Below are positions 8,977 to 16,823 of a stretch of DNA of 64,000 nucleotides, piece by piece; within the stretch, counting starts at the first letter, position 1, and each line of letters opens with the position of its first letter. Source of the stretch: a virus; the IMG/VR virus record IMGVR_UViG_3300050821_001227, positions 1-64,000 of that record; one strand, 5' to 3'. The translations under genes and the position numbers were made by a program. The notes below the pieces were generated by a model that saw nothing but the letters and a program-made list of their open reading frames with translations, had not been told where the DNA came from and did not search any database.

Positions 8977-9774
8977 CTACCTCAGATTCAACTTGCGCCA
9001 TAGCCACAGGGACTTCGCGGCGTGGTAGTCGTCCGACCGCGCATTCCAATTTGATCCCGTTCGATAGTGTACGAATTTCTCAATACCTTCGAAGCGCTCG
9101 GTTTCGTAGTCGGCAGGTCGGAACCCAGAAGCATCGTCGAACTCGGTGTAGTTCGGCTGAATGCGCAGCTTGGGAATCTCCGGATGTGCAGCGAGATAGT
9201 TGTGCGTCTGACCACCCACGTCCACAGCCGTGCCGTTGATCTTTCCACACCACCAGTCGATCTTATCCACTTCCGGCAACTTGGACAGATCGAGAACGGC
9301 CAGCGCGTCCCACATGTACTCAATGCCTCCCGGCCTTCCCTGAGCAATGAAGCATATCGGCGCGCGCTCAAGATAGTTGGATGGCCAAAATGGATCGGAC
9401 AGGAACATGTCCGAGTGGAGGATGCAGACGGGGTTCTGATTTTTGCTGATAAAATTTTCCCATGCCCAGCACCACGGGTAAGCTGCCGCTACGTTGGCGT
9501 TGTAATACGTCCCGTTCGCGTTGAATATCTTTTCTCCCCGGCGCTGCTCTTGCGTGATGTCGTGCTGTACGTCGATCACGTTGATCCCAAGTTCTCCACA
9601 TTTCTCGGCGATCCTTCTGTGACCCTCGGTATCGCGGATGCCGCCCAGTCCCGACATATCGGCATTATTGAACACAGTGAATTCGTACGACTCTCGCATA
9701 TGCTTTTGGAAAGCCATGCACTGTAGCTGAATGAAGTCGGGACGATTGCACGACACGGTGTAGAAGGAAATCAT
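8977..9774 (-). CDS. Putative glycosyltransferase
   Basis: 265 residues. It starts MISFYTVSCNRPDFIQLQ, like GT-A enzymes, and has an HSDMFLSDPFW segment that could be the DxD-type metal site. It matches no CAZy family that I can name. The ATG overlaps the stop of the gene upstream, and the context (all neighbours act on sugars) supports a transferase role. Confidence 0.65.
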   Translation of the reverse strand: MISFYTVSCNRPDFIQLQCMAFQKHMRESYEFTVFNNADMSGLGGIRDTEGHRRIAEKCGELGINVIDVQHDITQEQRRGEKIFNANGTYYNANVAAAYPWCWAWENFISKNQNPVCILHSDMFLSDPFWPSNYLERAPICFIAQGRPGGIEYMWDALAVLDLSKLPEVDKIDWWCGKINGTAVDVGGQTHNYLAAHPEIPKLRIQPNYTEFDDASGFRPADYETERFEGIEKFVHYRTGSNWNARSDDYHAAKSLWLWRKLNLR

Positions 9775-10715
9775 TTGTTCTCCAAGATACGAACCGCGTG
9801 CTCAATCGCCGCGATCTTGTTCAGGTACGTGTGCTTGGTTGCGACTTCGTCCATCAGTGCGTGCAGTTCAGAAACGGGAGTGACCTGCAACCGTTCGAGC
9901 GCGTCGTAGAACAGGCGATACGGGTCCGGATTGTAGATCAGTTTGCCGCCGAACAACTCGTTCGCGAAACGGGAATGCGTGATCCCGAACTGTCCATAAC
10001 TAATATTCTTGAACAGGCGACAGGGGACGTACCCGGACTGAACCTGATCCATGCGCTGAAGCGTAGGAGCCATGTACGACTCTTTGATGAGGCGAACATT
10101 GTCATCAACGCTCACGACCTGATTGTGGCCTTCGTGTCCCGCGTAGCAACCTCCGTAGCCGACGAACTGGATGCCCTGCGCCTCGGCTGCCTGCCGGAAG
10201 CGACCGATGATGGCCTTGTTTGAAGGATCAATCGTGCCGATGTAGTTGATGACCTTGCTGTCCGAATTAAACGTACGTGCAGGCTTGTTAGCTTCAATCT
10301 CGTTTGGCAGCAAGTCTGTTCCCCAACGGAATGACATAGATTTGCTGTTCGCGTCGAACCAAATCTCTGGACCGATCTGCGGCACGTCGCCGTAGGTGTT
10401 GGTCGAAATGTGCACACCGAAGTTGACCACTCGCGTCATTCCCGGCCCGGTAAACAACTCTCGCACGTCGCTGCCGTTGTGGATGAAGTAGTAGCACTCC
10501 TTGGATAAAGGGATGCCGCCAACAACACAGTTCATGGTTAGGAACAGCGTGTTCCCCATGTCGAGTTGTGACAGGTCATCTCCGTCGTCAAGCCACACGG
10601 CCCGCTTGCCCTGATACTCCAGCGCACGTAAGAAAGCGTCATGGATATGGCCGTACGTGTTGTAGGGTCGCTTGGCTCCCCACATCACCCATTGACAGGT
10701 GTTGATGTCAAACAT
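9771..10715 (-). CDS. Putative GT-B type glycosyltransferase
   Basis: 314 residues from ATG 10715 with AAGGAG upstream. It has a Rossmann-like C-terminal half (KVINYIGTIDPSNKAIIGRF, then NVRLIKESYMAPTLQR, then CRLFKNISYGQFGITHS), resembling CgeB/GT-B glycosyltransferases, where the last stretch lies near the donor pocket. The start overlaps the GT6 stop (TAATG). Family assignment is tentative. Confidence 0.55.
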   Translation of the reverse strand: MFDINTCQWVMWGAKRPYNTYGHIHDAFLRALEYQGKRAVWLDDGDDLSQLDMGNTLFLTMNCVVGGIPLSKECYYFIHNGSDVRELFTGPGMTRVVNFGVHISTNTYGDVPQIGPEIWFDANSKSMSFRWGTDLLPNEIEANKPARTFNSDSKVINYIGTIDPSNKAIIGRFRQAAEAQGIQFVGYGGCYAGHEGHNQVVSVDDNVRLIKESYMAPTLQRMDQVQSGYVPCRLFKNISYGQFGITHSRFANELFGGKLIYNPDPYRLFYDALERLQVTPVSELHALMDEVATKHTYLNKIAAIEHAVRILENK

Positions 10716-11422
10716 TATCTGCTCTCCTTGTCCAGTGCTACAAGCCTTGGCCGCAACCCGACCATTCCAGCCTTTTCCCAAATCTTTGAATACCTACCCT
10801 GCGGAAACGCCGTAAGTTCACTCTCTGGGTAACAGAATTCGGGCAGCAGAATGCGGGCAGGCGGGTTGTCATAGAGATAACGATTGAGGTGGGATTCATC
10901 GTGCCAGACAGCAGTGATTCCGTTTTTGGAGTCGCGATCTACCGCCTCGCGTATCGTGCCCGCCATGGCTAAGAATGCGCTGCTAGTCCCGCCGTTGAAA
11001 CCGCCGCAAAAGTAATTACGCGCCTTCGGCAGATAAGCCGCCGAGAATGGGTTCTGTTCCGTTGATCCCGGCAGACCCACGAATCCGGGGTGCAGAGTTG
11101 CCGTGATGCCATTCGAGAAGATGTCGCTCGGTTCGACGCGATCCATAAAGAGCATATCCACATCCGAGTAGAAGATGTAGTCGTAGTTCTTCAGGCGTTC
11201 ACTGGCCGCGTGAAACATGTGGTACCGCAGCAATGTCGCTTGCGGGTAGCCTAGAGTTGGAATCTTCAGGGGCTTATAGAGAAATGGAAAATTATCCGGC
11301 TCGTCTGTGAACATCACCACGTCATATGGCGGTACGAAGAACTTGTGAACGGATTCAAGGAAGCGTATCGCGTGCTTGCGATACGTCTCGCCAGACGCCA
11401 CCAACACCAACGCCGTAGTCAT
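10715..11422 (-). CDS. GT6 family (ABO / alpha-1,3-Gal(NAc)-transferase-like) glycosyltransferase
   Basis: 235 residues from ATG 11422 (ATGA overlap with the GT11 stop). The GT6 signature is unmistakable: DYIFYSDVDMLF (DVD metal motif at 87-89), TLHPGFVG, AYLPKARNYFCGGFNGG, and NGITAVWHDESHLNRYL with the conserved Glu at 176. Family members add Gal or GalNAc alpha-1,3 to the Gal of Fuc-alpha-1,2-Gal. The donor-specificity triad aligning with human ABO residues 266-268 reads C-G-G. Gly at the 268 position is like the A enzyme, hinting at UDP-GalNAc. As I recall, cellular bacterial GT6s mostly have NxN, so DVD is notable. Confidence 0.88.
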   Translation of the reverse strand: MTTALVLVASGETYRKHAIRFLESVHKFFVPPYDVVMFTDEPDNFPFLYKPLKIPTLGYPQATLLRYHMFHAASERLKNYDYIFYSDVDMLFMDRVEPSDIFSNGITATLHPGFVGLPGSTEQNPFSAAYLPKARNYFCGGFNGGTSSAFLAMAGTIREAVDRDSKNGITAVWHDESHLNRYLYDNPPARILLPEFCYPESELTAFPQGRYSKIWEKAGMVGLRPRLVALDKESR

Positions 11423-12156
11423 AACCTTAACCATCTTTCCGGAACAATGTCCTGATCGTCCTGCATTTCGGGCGCGGCGTACCATCGCTTCGGTGCAACA
11501 ACGATGCGCTGCGGGTCACCGTCTCCAAGCCACGCGCCCCACCACGAAAACGATGAATTCGAAATTACGGCGTGTTCGCATACAGAAATAATCTGCATGT
11601 CATGATACTTATCAATCCCGCCCACAACGTGCCAGTGCATTGGGAGATTATCAAGGCACCACTGACTGTCATCAGACACGACGTATATCGTCTTGTCGTT
11701 GCCGCGTTTATTAAGCACGGTGTCTACTGCCCGAATGTACCAATCGCGCTCAGGTATACCATGAAAGTGCTGAAGGTTGACATAATCTCCGCGACGGACG
11801 TGGACAGCGATTGTGCCCTTGGAACGAAGTGCGTAGCGTCGAAAAATAAATGCTCGTCTGACTTCGTTGGCAATATGGGAAAAGTATTTTTCCGACTGCC
11901 AGTAGCCAACCATCACGCTGCCGTCAGGCGGGGCCAGTAAGTCGGCCTGAAATCGAATGCCTTGTTCTTCTATTGCAGGCTGTTTTTTAGTTGAGAGAGG
12001 CAGCCAGCCAAATTCGCTGAGTGCGTACCCGCGATCCGGTTGGGTCAAAGCGGCTGAATTAAATGCTACTTGATACCCGGCCTTTGCCAGAGTGAGGCCG
12101 TATGCCCGTTGAAACATCTGATTTCCGAGACCGCCCATCAGTTTAATAGTAATCAA
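11419..12156 (-). CDS. GT11 alpha-1,2-fucosyltransferase
   Basis: 245 residues from TTG 12156, overlapping the stop of the gene upstream with GGAGGTGG before it; the longer upstream frame would run through the neighbour. Family GT11 motifs: KLMGGLGNQMFQ at the N-terminus, HVRRGDYV near 119-126 (the GDP-fucose site), and a C-terminal ISNSSFSWWGAWLG. The enzyme moves fucose from GDP-L-fucose to the 2-OH of galactose, making an H-antigen-type structure. Its donor is made by Gmd and Fcl downstream; its product is the expected acceptor of the adjacent GT6. Confidence 0.93.
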   Translation of the reverse strand: MITIKLMGGLGNQMFQRAYGLTLAKAGYQVAFNSAALTQPDRGYALSEFGWLPLSTKKQPAIEEQGIRFQADLLAPPDGSVMVGYWQSEKYFSHIANEVRRAFIFRRYALRSKGTIAVHVRRGDYVNLQHFHGIPERDWYIRAVDTVLNKRGNDKTIYVVSDDSQWCLDNLPMHWHVVGGIDKYHDMQIISVCEHAVISNSSFSWWGAWLGDGDPQRIVVAPKRWYAAPEMQDDQDIVPERWLRL

Positions 12157-13769
12157 TGACCACCTCCATAAATTTGTGTCAGTGCCACTACGTTGTCGAG
12201 CGATGCTGCGGTTGCCAGAGAAATTTCTCCCGGCTGGTTGTCCTGCCCCACGATGTAGTAGTTCAGTGCAGACATCAACTGAACGCCCGCCATGCCCAAA
12301 ACCTTTCCGACCCATCGATCTTCTGCCCAATCAGAAACAGAAGCATCGGCCACCAACTGCATGGACTTCTCGCCCAACCAATAACACCCTCCACTAGCGT
12401 AGTTGAACTTCGGGCCATTGTTGGGGAGAGGCGGTATCCCAGCCTCGGGCAATCCGAAATTGTTCCAGCGCATCGGTATGCCCGCGTAGTCGTCTTCGAT
12501 TGTTTGCAAATTTGATGCGTAAATGTGCGTGTCGTCATCTACCTTACACAAATGCTTGTATCCATAGCGCAGCGCGAGTGCGCTCAGGGCTTTGGTTTTG
12601 TTGGGCAGACTAACGTACGTGTCTGGCACGCCCAAGCGGAAGCCGTCAAAAACCTCGACGTTGAATCCGGCGTTTCGTACTGCTTTGATCCAATTAGTTT
12701 TTTGTGCCCGTACTCGCGAGGCGTACTTGGGACAAGTTATTACTGCTATCAACGACTCTTCCTTCACAAGCTGAAGGCGTGCGCTGTTTGCACGGAGTGT
12801 GTCGATGAATTTTTCAGCCTCGGCATTTGTCTTGCGTGCCCAGTCCAAAACCTGTTTTCGTCCCTCTAACGGTTGCATCCATGTTTCGAAGGACGGGCAC
12901 AGTGCTACCTTGTCCGTCTCGGCGCAAGCGTTGACCAGTGTAGTCCAGTCTACGTATGGTTGACGTTCATAGGTACTAAGCGCATTCCACTTACTGAAGG
13001 GGATTGGGCAGGCGCATCCGTAGATTGCACAAGCACCCAACAACCTGCCGTGCGAGGTACGTTCTTTTGGCGCGGTCCACAAATCCTCGGCTGACCAGTT
13101 GAACGGCATGATGGATCGAATATTGCCCGTGCTATGTAGCTTGCGCATACTCTCCGGGTTCATAGGGTTCACAACAATGAACGCCGTGTTGTACACGCCG
13201 ACTTCAGGATCGATCAGATTGGGCAGGAATACATACCGCCCATCGCCGTAGAGTTTTATTTTGTTGTTCAGGCTCTTATTACCCCACACAAGCAATTTAC
13301 GAAGAACGTGCGAGTCCTCAGCCCAACTCAGTTTTCGGGCGTTGCCGTCTACAACCACATTCATAGCCAGTTTGGACAAAACGTAGCCAAGACCCCAACC
13401 GCGCCCGGTGTAATCCCAGTCTCTGAAGTCCGAGTCCAGAAGATTCTTGACGTTGACGTACGAATCGACATCCACCTTCATTACGAAATCATAATCCTGA
13501 GCCAATGCCCAGCGAAACATTGCTGTTACCTTTTCGATCAAACCATCGTACGAATCGTCCGCATCGAGAAAGACTTCATCCGCAAGTGGTTCTCTTGTTG
13601 CTCCTCGTCCATAGAAGAATCGAACATCTATGCCAGCGGCCTTCGCATCCCTGATCCAAGTGGCACGGGAGGCGTCGGGGCATAAAGCGTTGTTGGGAGG
13701 AGCATGGCGCTCCATGGCGTCCGGGTACACGGCACTGTGACAACTCGTTATCCCAATGAGAATTTTCAT
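12153..13769 (-). CDS. Tandem GT31-like beta-galactosyltransferase
   Basis: 538 residues from ATG 13769 (ATGA overlap). Two related GT-A domains lie in tandem. The first carries DYDFVMKVDVDSYVNVKNLL (DVD at 100-102). The second, from about 340, carries YKHLCKVDDDTHIYASNL (DDD at 411-413), then YASGGCYWLG and the DWAEDRWVG Glu/Asp motif. These are hallmarks of the beta-1,3-galactosyltransferase family GT31. It is the first glycosyltransferase of the operon, so a role in making the core Gal linkage that GT11 and GT6 then decorate is reasonable but inferred. Confidence 0.8.
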   Translation of the reverse strand: MKILIGITSCHSAVYPDAMERHAPPNNALCPDASRATWIRDAKAAGIDVRFFYGRGATREPLADEVFLDADDSYDGLIEKVTAMFRWALAQDYDFVMKVDVDSYVNVKNLLDSDFRDWDYTGRGWGLGYVLSKLAMNVVVDGNARKLSWAEDSHVLRKLLVWGNKSLNNKIKLYGDGRYVFLPNLIDPEVGVYNTAFIVVNPMNPESMRKLHSTGNIRSIMPFNWSAEDLWTAPKERTSHGRLLGACAIYGCACPIPFSKWNALSTYERQPYVDWTTLVNACAETDKVALCPSFETWMQPLEGRKQVLDWARKTNAEAEKFIDTLRANSARLQLVKEESLIAVITCPKYASRVRAQKTNWIKAVRNAGFNVEVFDGFRLGVPDTYVSLPNKTKALSALALRYGYKHLCKVDDDTHIYASNLQTIEDDYAGIPMRWNNFGLPEAGIPPLPNNGPKFNYASGGCYWLGEKSMQLVADASVSDWAEDRWVGKVLGMAGVQLMSALNYYIVGQDNQPGEISLATAASLDNVVALTQIYGGGH

Positions 13770-13954
13770 TCTTCGCATTCTCTCAAAAGCCGATTCGCAT
13801 CAGCCAGCGCGTTGCGTAGTTCAAATATTTTGCCGCATGAACAGCCACGTGAGTTGAACATGCACCGCTTCGGTCCCGCCGACTCGTGCCCGGTCGCGGC
13901 GACCAGCTTGCGTAGCGCGTCGATCAACTCTGTGCGTCCGATGCCGCCTGTCAC
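13766..13954 (-). CDS. Small Cys-containing hypothetical protein
   Basis: 62 residues from GTG 13954 (GTGA overlap upstream and ATGA overlap downstream). It contains CMFNSRGCSCG, a possible metal site, flanked by helices. Unknown function, but coupled on both sides within the operon. Confidence 0.65.
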   Translation of the reverse strand: MTGGIGRTELIDALRKLVAATGHESAGPKRCMFNSRGCSCGKIFELRNALADANRLLRECEE

Positions 13955-14238
13955 AATCCCGGCCCTCCCGAGAAGTAGTGCAGCACATCTCCGCAGTCGT
14001 CGGTTACGGTGCCCAGATGCCGCGTGACTCCGTACACAGTGTCGCCCGTCAGGAACCGCATGATTTTGTATAGCCTCTTAGGGCTGTCAGGGTGCACCAG
14101 CGCCCATAGAACGGGTATACCGTCCTGCATCTGAAGATCAATGAACTGCACAATGTGCGGCCACATGTAGCGCTGTTCGACCAGTGATGTTTGAACAAGT
14201 GAGAACTTCCAGAGTTTTGTTTCGAGTCCGCCGTTCAT
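13951..14238 (-). CDS. Hypothetical protein
   Basis: 95 residues from ATG 14238. It appears to be a small mixed alpha/beta domain with many Trp and Tyr residues (LWKFSLVQTSLVEQRYMW). No family recognised. It starts one base before the end of its upstream neighbour. Confidence 0.7.
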   Translation of the reverse strand: MNGGLETKLWKFSLVQTSLVEQRYMWPHIVQFIDLQMQDGIPVLWALVHPDSPKRLYKIMRFLTGDTVYGVTRHLGTVTDDCGDVLHYFSGGPGL

Positions 14239-14466
14239 TCACCCTCCGTAATACTTCACGTCGCACTGAGGCAGATTGCCCGTGCCGTTGATGGCCTTGG
14301 GCCGGTTCAGCCATTCGAAGTATGCCTTCAAAACAACCTCAGCATCGGCTTTGGTTGAATAAGGCCCGTTCCAATCGTAGCTCTCGTCCGTAAACCAAAA
14401 ACCGTTCGCGTTCTCCCAGATATTTGGCTTATCGGTTGGCATTGCGCCGTCATAAGGTTCACTCAT
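14239..14466 (-). CDS. Hypothetical small protein
   Basis: 75 residues from ATG 14466, with GGAGGG seven bases upstream. Its composition (NGFWFTDESYDWNGPYSTKADAEVVLKAYFEWL) is typical of small phage proteins of unknown function. The start lies in the ATGA stop of the small membrane gene upstream. Confidence 0.7.
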   Translation of the reverse strand: MSEPYDGAMPTDKPNIWENANGFWFTDESYDWNGPYSTKADAEVVLKAYFEWLNRPKAINGTGNLPQCDVKYYGG

Positions 14467-14615
14467 TTGCCCTCCAGCCATTTAATCACGAACGCCAATA
14501 AAAGAATGGGCCACATGAGTGCAGCCCTTGGATCGTTCACCGTGTCGAAGCCGTTCTTCAGGGTCGTCATCGTTATCGAGACGCCCATTGTGTAGATCAA
14601 AAGTACCCAGATCAT
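14463..14615 (-). CDS. Small membrane protein, candidate holin or pinholin
   Basis: 50 residues from ATG 14615. There are two hydrophobic segments (residues 2-16 and about 34-46) separated by a charged linker. It lies immediately downstream of the putative endolysin gene and just before an ATGA-coupled gene. Size, topology and position fit a class II holin, but no sequence motif proves it. Confidence 0.5.
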   Translation of the reverse strand: MIWVLLIYTMGVSITMTTLKNGFDTVNDPRAALMWPILLLAFVIKWLEGK

Positions 14616-14616
14616 G

Positions 14617-15099
14617 CTACATAGTGTAGCAGAATCCGTCCAAGAAGTCCAGAGAATAGTCAGGCTTCAGGTACTCGTCCAGCCGGGTTGAGGCAGGTAC
14701 GCCCAAAGACGCAACTACTATACGCAACCAAGGTTGCCATCGTTGCGCATAGATTCGGGATGTTGCGCTTAGGGTCATAGACGCAACATAGCGCCTCGAC
14801 CGACCCTCGACAATTTTCGTCAGATATTCTCGCAGTGCCGTCCAGCCAGCTTCGTCGTCACGGAAGACCACATGGCCTGCTTTTCCTATCCGCACTTGTC
14901 CCGGCAACGGAGCCAATCCGGGCCGCGACTTCAAATCTCCGGGGTTGTGGTAGCGTGTCGGAATAGCGCCTTTCTTTCCGAAGCCCTCAGCGTGAGCGAT
15001 TGCGTGACACAATGTGTCCAGTTTCTGAGCGTCTACTTGCGCCCATCCTGCCGAACCAAACAACAGCACGAACACGATAGTCAGAAGTTGTTTTCTCAT
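14617..15099 (-). CDS. Putative secreted lysozyme/transglycosylase-like endolysin
   Basis: 160 residues. A clear signal peptide (MRKQLLTIVFVLLFGSAGWAQ) is followed by IAHAEGFGKKGAIPTRYHNPGDLKS, which resembles the catalytic-Glu region (AEGF) and NPG loop of muramidase-like phage lysins. Export by the host Sec system would place it in the periplasm, as in SAR or signal-endolysins. With the small membrane ORF downstream it makes a plausible lysis pair. The exact enzyme class is not certain. Confidence 0.65.
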   Translation of the reverse strand: MRKQLLTIVFVLLFGSAGWAQVDAQKLDTLCHAIAHAEGFGKKGAIPTRYHNPGDLKSRPGLAPLPGQVRIGKAGHVVFRDDEAGWTALREYLTKIVEGRSRRYVASMTLSATSRIYAQRWQPWLRIVVASLGVPASTRLDEYLKPDYSLDFLDGFCYTM

Positions 15100-15134
15100 T
15101 CAACTATGAGAACACAATCCACTGACTCGTGTCA
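15100..15134 (-). promoter_or_regulatory. Possible promoter of the lysis/glycan operon
   Basis: On the minus strand, TTGACA (15134 to 15129) lies 30 nt before the endolysin ATG. The matching -10 with a 17-nt spacer is TTCTCA, a weak hexamer. It may need an activator, or the genes may be read from upstream. Confidence 0.35.
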
Positions 15135-15148
15135 AGTAGGGCGAAGGA

Positions 15149-15328
15149 TTAGCGAACCTGCTCCCCTTTGTTCTTTCTCTGCTCTCTTCTTGCCTGCTCA
15201 TCGGTTAGACCGATTGTCTTGCCCATGGCGCGGGCTTTCTTAAGACTCGCTGGCTCCCATACAGTAGCATCTGGTTTGAATGGTGACTGCGGTCGCCCGC
15301 CGTCCCGTGGATTGCGTTGCTCAGTCAT
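15149..15328 (-). CDS. Small basic hypothetical protein
   Basis: 59 residues from ATG 15328, in an ATGA overlap with the gene upstream. It is rich in Arg, Lys, Gln and Pro and probably disordered (DEQARREQRKNKGEQV at the end). It could bind nucleic acid, but nothing specific is recognised. Confidence 0.55.
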   Translation of the reverse strand: MTEQRNPRDGGRPQSPFKPDATVWEPASLKKARAMGKTIGLTDEQARREQRKNKGEQVR

Positions 15329-15675
15329 TGGATCACCTTCAGCTTTCTGTCGCCCGATCCCACGGTCGGGGTTTCGTCTTGCTGGACGATGTGAACTATG
15401 CCGTCCGAATGCTTGTGCGCTTTAGCCCATTCCAGTTCTTCGATCAGCCGAGTCTCGTTGAACATGCTGTCGAACTCAAACATTTTTGAGGCTTGGCATT
15501 TCTCGCAGTACAGGCGTACCGTGTCAGTGACGCCATCCGGGTCCATGGGGTGTGGATAGTTCTTGGTCTGGATAGTGACATTGCCATCGGCGTACATAAT
15601 CAGCGCCCGCATCACGGTTTGCGATGCGAGGATGGTGCTGGCTTTGTAGCCAGCGCGAGTGCTCATGAGCGCCAT
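15325..15675 (-). CDS. Hypothetical protein with CxxC motif
   Basis: 116 residues from ATG 15675 (TAATG overlap with the phosphoesterase stop). It has LYCEKCQASKMFEFD, half of a zinc ribbon, and a helical C-terminus. No family recognised. Confidence 0.65.
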   Translation of the reverse strand: MALMSTRAGYKASTILASQTVMRALIMYADGNVTIQTKNYPHPMDPDGVTDTVRLYCEKCQASKMFEFDSMFNETRLIEELEWAKAHKHSDGIVHIVQQDETPTVGSGDRKLKVIQ

Positions 15676-16406
15676 TACACGCACCGTCCGTTGATGTTGA
15701 GCGGTGACCACTTCGCACCAGTCTCAGCCTCAAAGGCTACGCGGGCTTCTTCGATAGCGTCCCACGCAGCATCTGGAATCTTGGGCACCTCCAGCAATGG
15801 GTACGGTGCTTGTGCGCCCTCGGCCTTGTTCCACGGATTAGCCGCAATCTCGGCCTCCATCTCGTCCTTTGCGCCAGCGGCCTTCTTGGCCTTCATCTTA
15901 GCATCGACTTCTTCTTCGGACCACGGCGCGTAATCAGGGCGCGAGTCAACGCCGCAATCGAACGATAATGTGTTTGCCTCGGGCAACGCCGCGTGCGAGT
16001 GGCCGTAGAGATGGTACGATCCTTTGTGGGAGTCGCGCCACACGCGGCATGCGTAGTGATGCAGGTACATGCCCTTGTGCAGCTTGGTATGGGGCACCCA
16101 TAGCGCGTCCGCGACTTCAGCAAAGCATGCACGCAGTTCGGGGCTCCCGTCCATCAATTGATCATGGTTCCCGTACACGAACTTGTGGTAACCATTGAGC
16201 CGACTCATGACGTACCGCGCCTCGACGATAGACATAGTGCGCCAGAACATGTCGCCAATGTGATACGTGGTGTCGCCGCGCTTCACCCGGTCGTTGTGCG
16301 CCTTAATAAGGAACTCCCTCATCTCAAAAATGTCTTTGAAAGGGCGCTTGCAGAACTTGATAATGTTGGCGTGACCCAGATGCCAGTCAGCAGTGTAGAA
16401 TTTCAC
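15675..16406 (-). CDS. Calcineurin-like metallophosphoesterase
   Basis: 243 residues from GTG 16406, chosen because it forms a GTGA overlap with the upstream gene and has AAAGG at the right distance; GTG 16412 is an alternative. The five metallophosphoesterase motifs are seen in order: TADWHLGH, HIGDMFW, YGNHDQL, a His near LHHYAC, and YGHSHAALP. These bind two metal ions and hydrolyse phosphoesters. Family members act on nucleotides, RNA 2',3'-phosphates or DNA ends; the substrate here is unknown. The last 70 residues (after PDYAP) are an acidic, Ala-rich extension beyond the core fold. Confidence 0.88.
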   Translation of the reverse strand: MKFYTADWHLGHANIIKFCKRPFKDIFEMREFLIKAHNDRVKRGDTTYHIGDMFWRTMSIVEARYVMSRLNGYHKFVYGNHDQLMDGSPELRACFAEVADALWVPHTKLHKGMYLHHYACRVWRDSHKGSYHLYGHSHAALPEANTLSFDCGVDSRPDYAPWSEEEVDAKMKAKKAAGAKDEMEAEIAANPWNKAEGAQAPYPLLEVPKIPDAAWDAIEEARVAFEAETGAKWSPLNINGRCV

Positions 16407-16678
16407 TTGCACCTTTCAGTACATTGACTAAGGCGATGGTTCGTGCCGTTACCTTCATCATGCCACGGATCGTATTTACCGTTGACGTAATCCTCTCCGA
16501 CACCCAGTACCGCGAAGTGAATGTGTGGATCGGCCACGCGCATATCGCGACCCGCTAAACTTATGAGCAGGGTACGAATTGAAATGTTAACTAGCGCCAG
16601 CAGTTCGGCAAGGTATTCCGGGTTGCTTTGATAGGCCGCGCGAACGCGGTCATCGATTGTGACGAAATCGGTGTGCAT
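16403..16678 (-). CDS. Hypothetical protein
   Basis: 91 residues from ATG 16678. The centre is helical and hydrophobic (LAELLALVNISIRTLLISLAG), followed by an HxH-containing tail. No known family. It is coupled at both ends. Confidence 0.65.
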   Translation of the reverse strand: MHTDFVTIDDRVRAAYQSNPEYLAELLALVNISIRTLLISLAGRDMRVADPHIHFAVLGVGEDYVNGKYDPWHDEGNGTNHRLSQCTERCK

Positions 16679-16821
16679 TACAACTCCATCATCGCTTCGC
16701 GGATAATCATCCGCGCGTCGGATTTGCTGGGTACGTCGTGAACCTTGCGTAGCTGCTCTATCAGATTCTGGAGTACGACGATTGTGTCTACCTTGGCTTG
16801 CTCTCGGTTGTACTCGGACAT
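16678..16821 (-). CDS. Small helical hypothetical protein
   Basis: 47 residues from ATG 16821 with GGAGCG upstream; the TAATG overlap joins it to the next gene. It is amphipathic throughout (VVLQNLIEQLRKVHDV). Unknown role. Confidence 0.6.
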   Translation of the reverse strand: MSEYNREQAKVDTIVVLQNLIEQLRKVHDVPSKSDARMIIREAMMEL

Positions 16822-16823
16822 GA

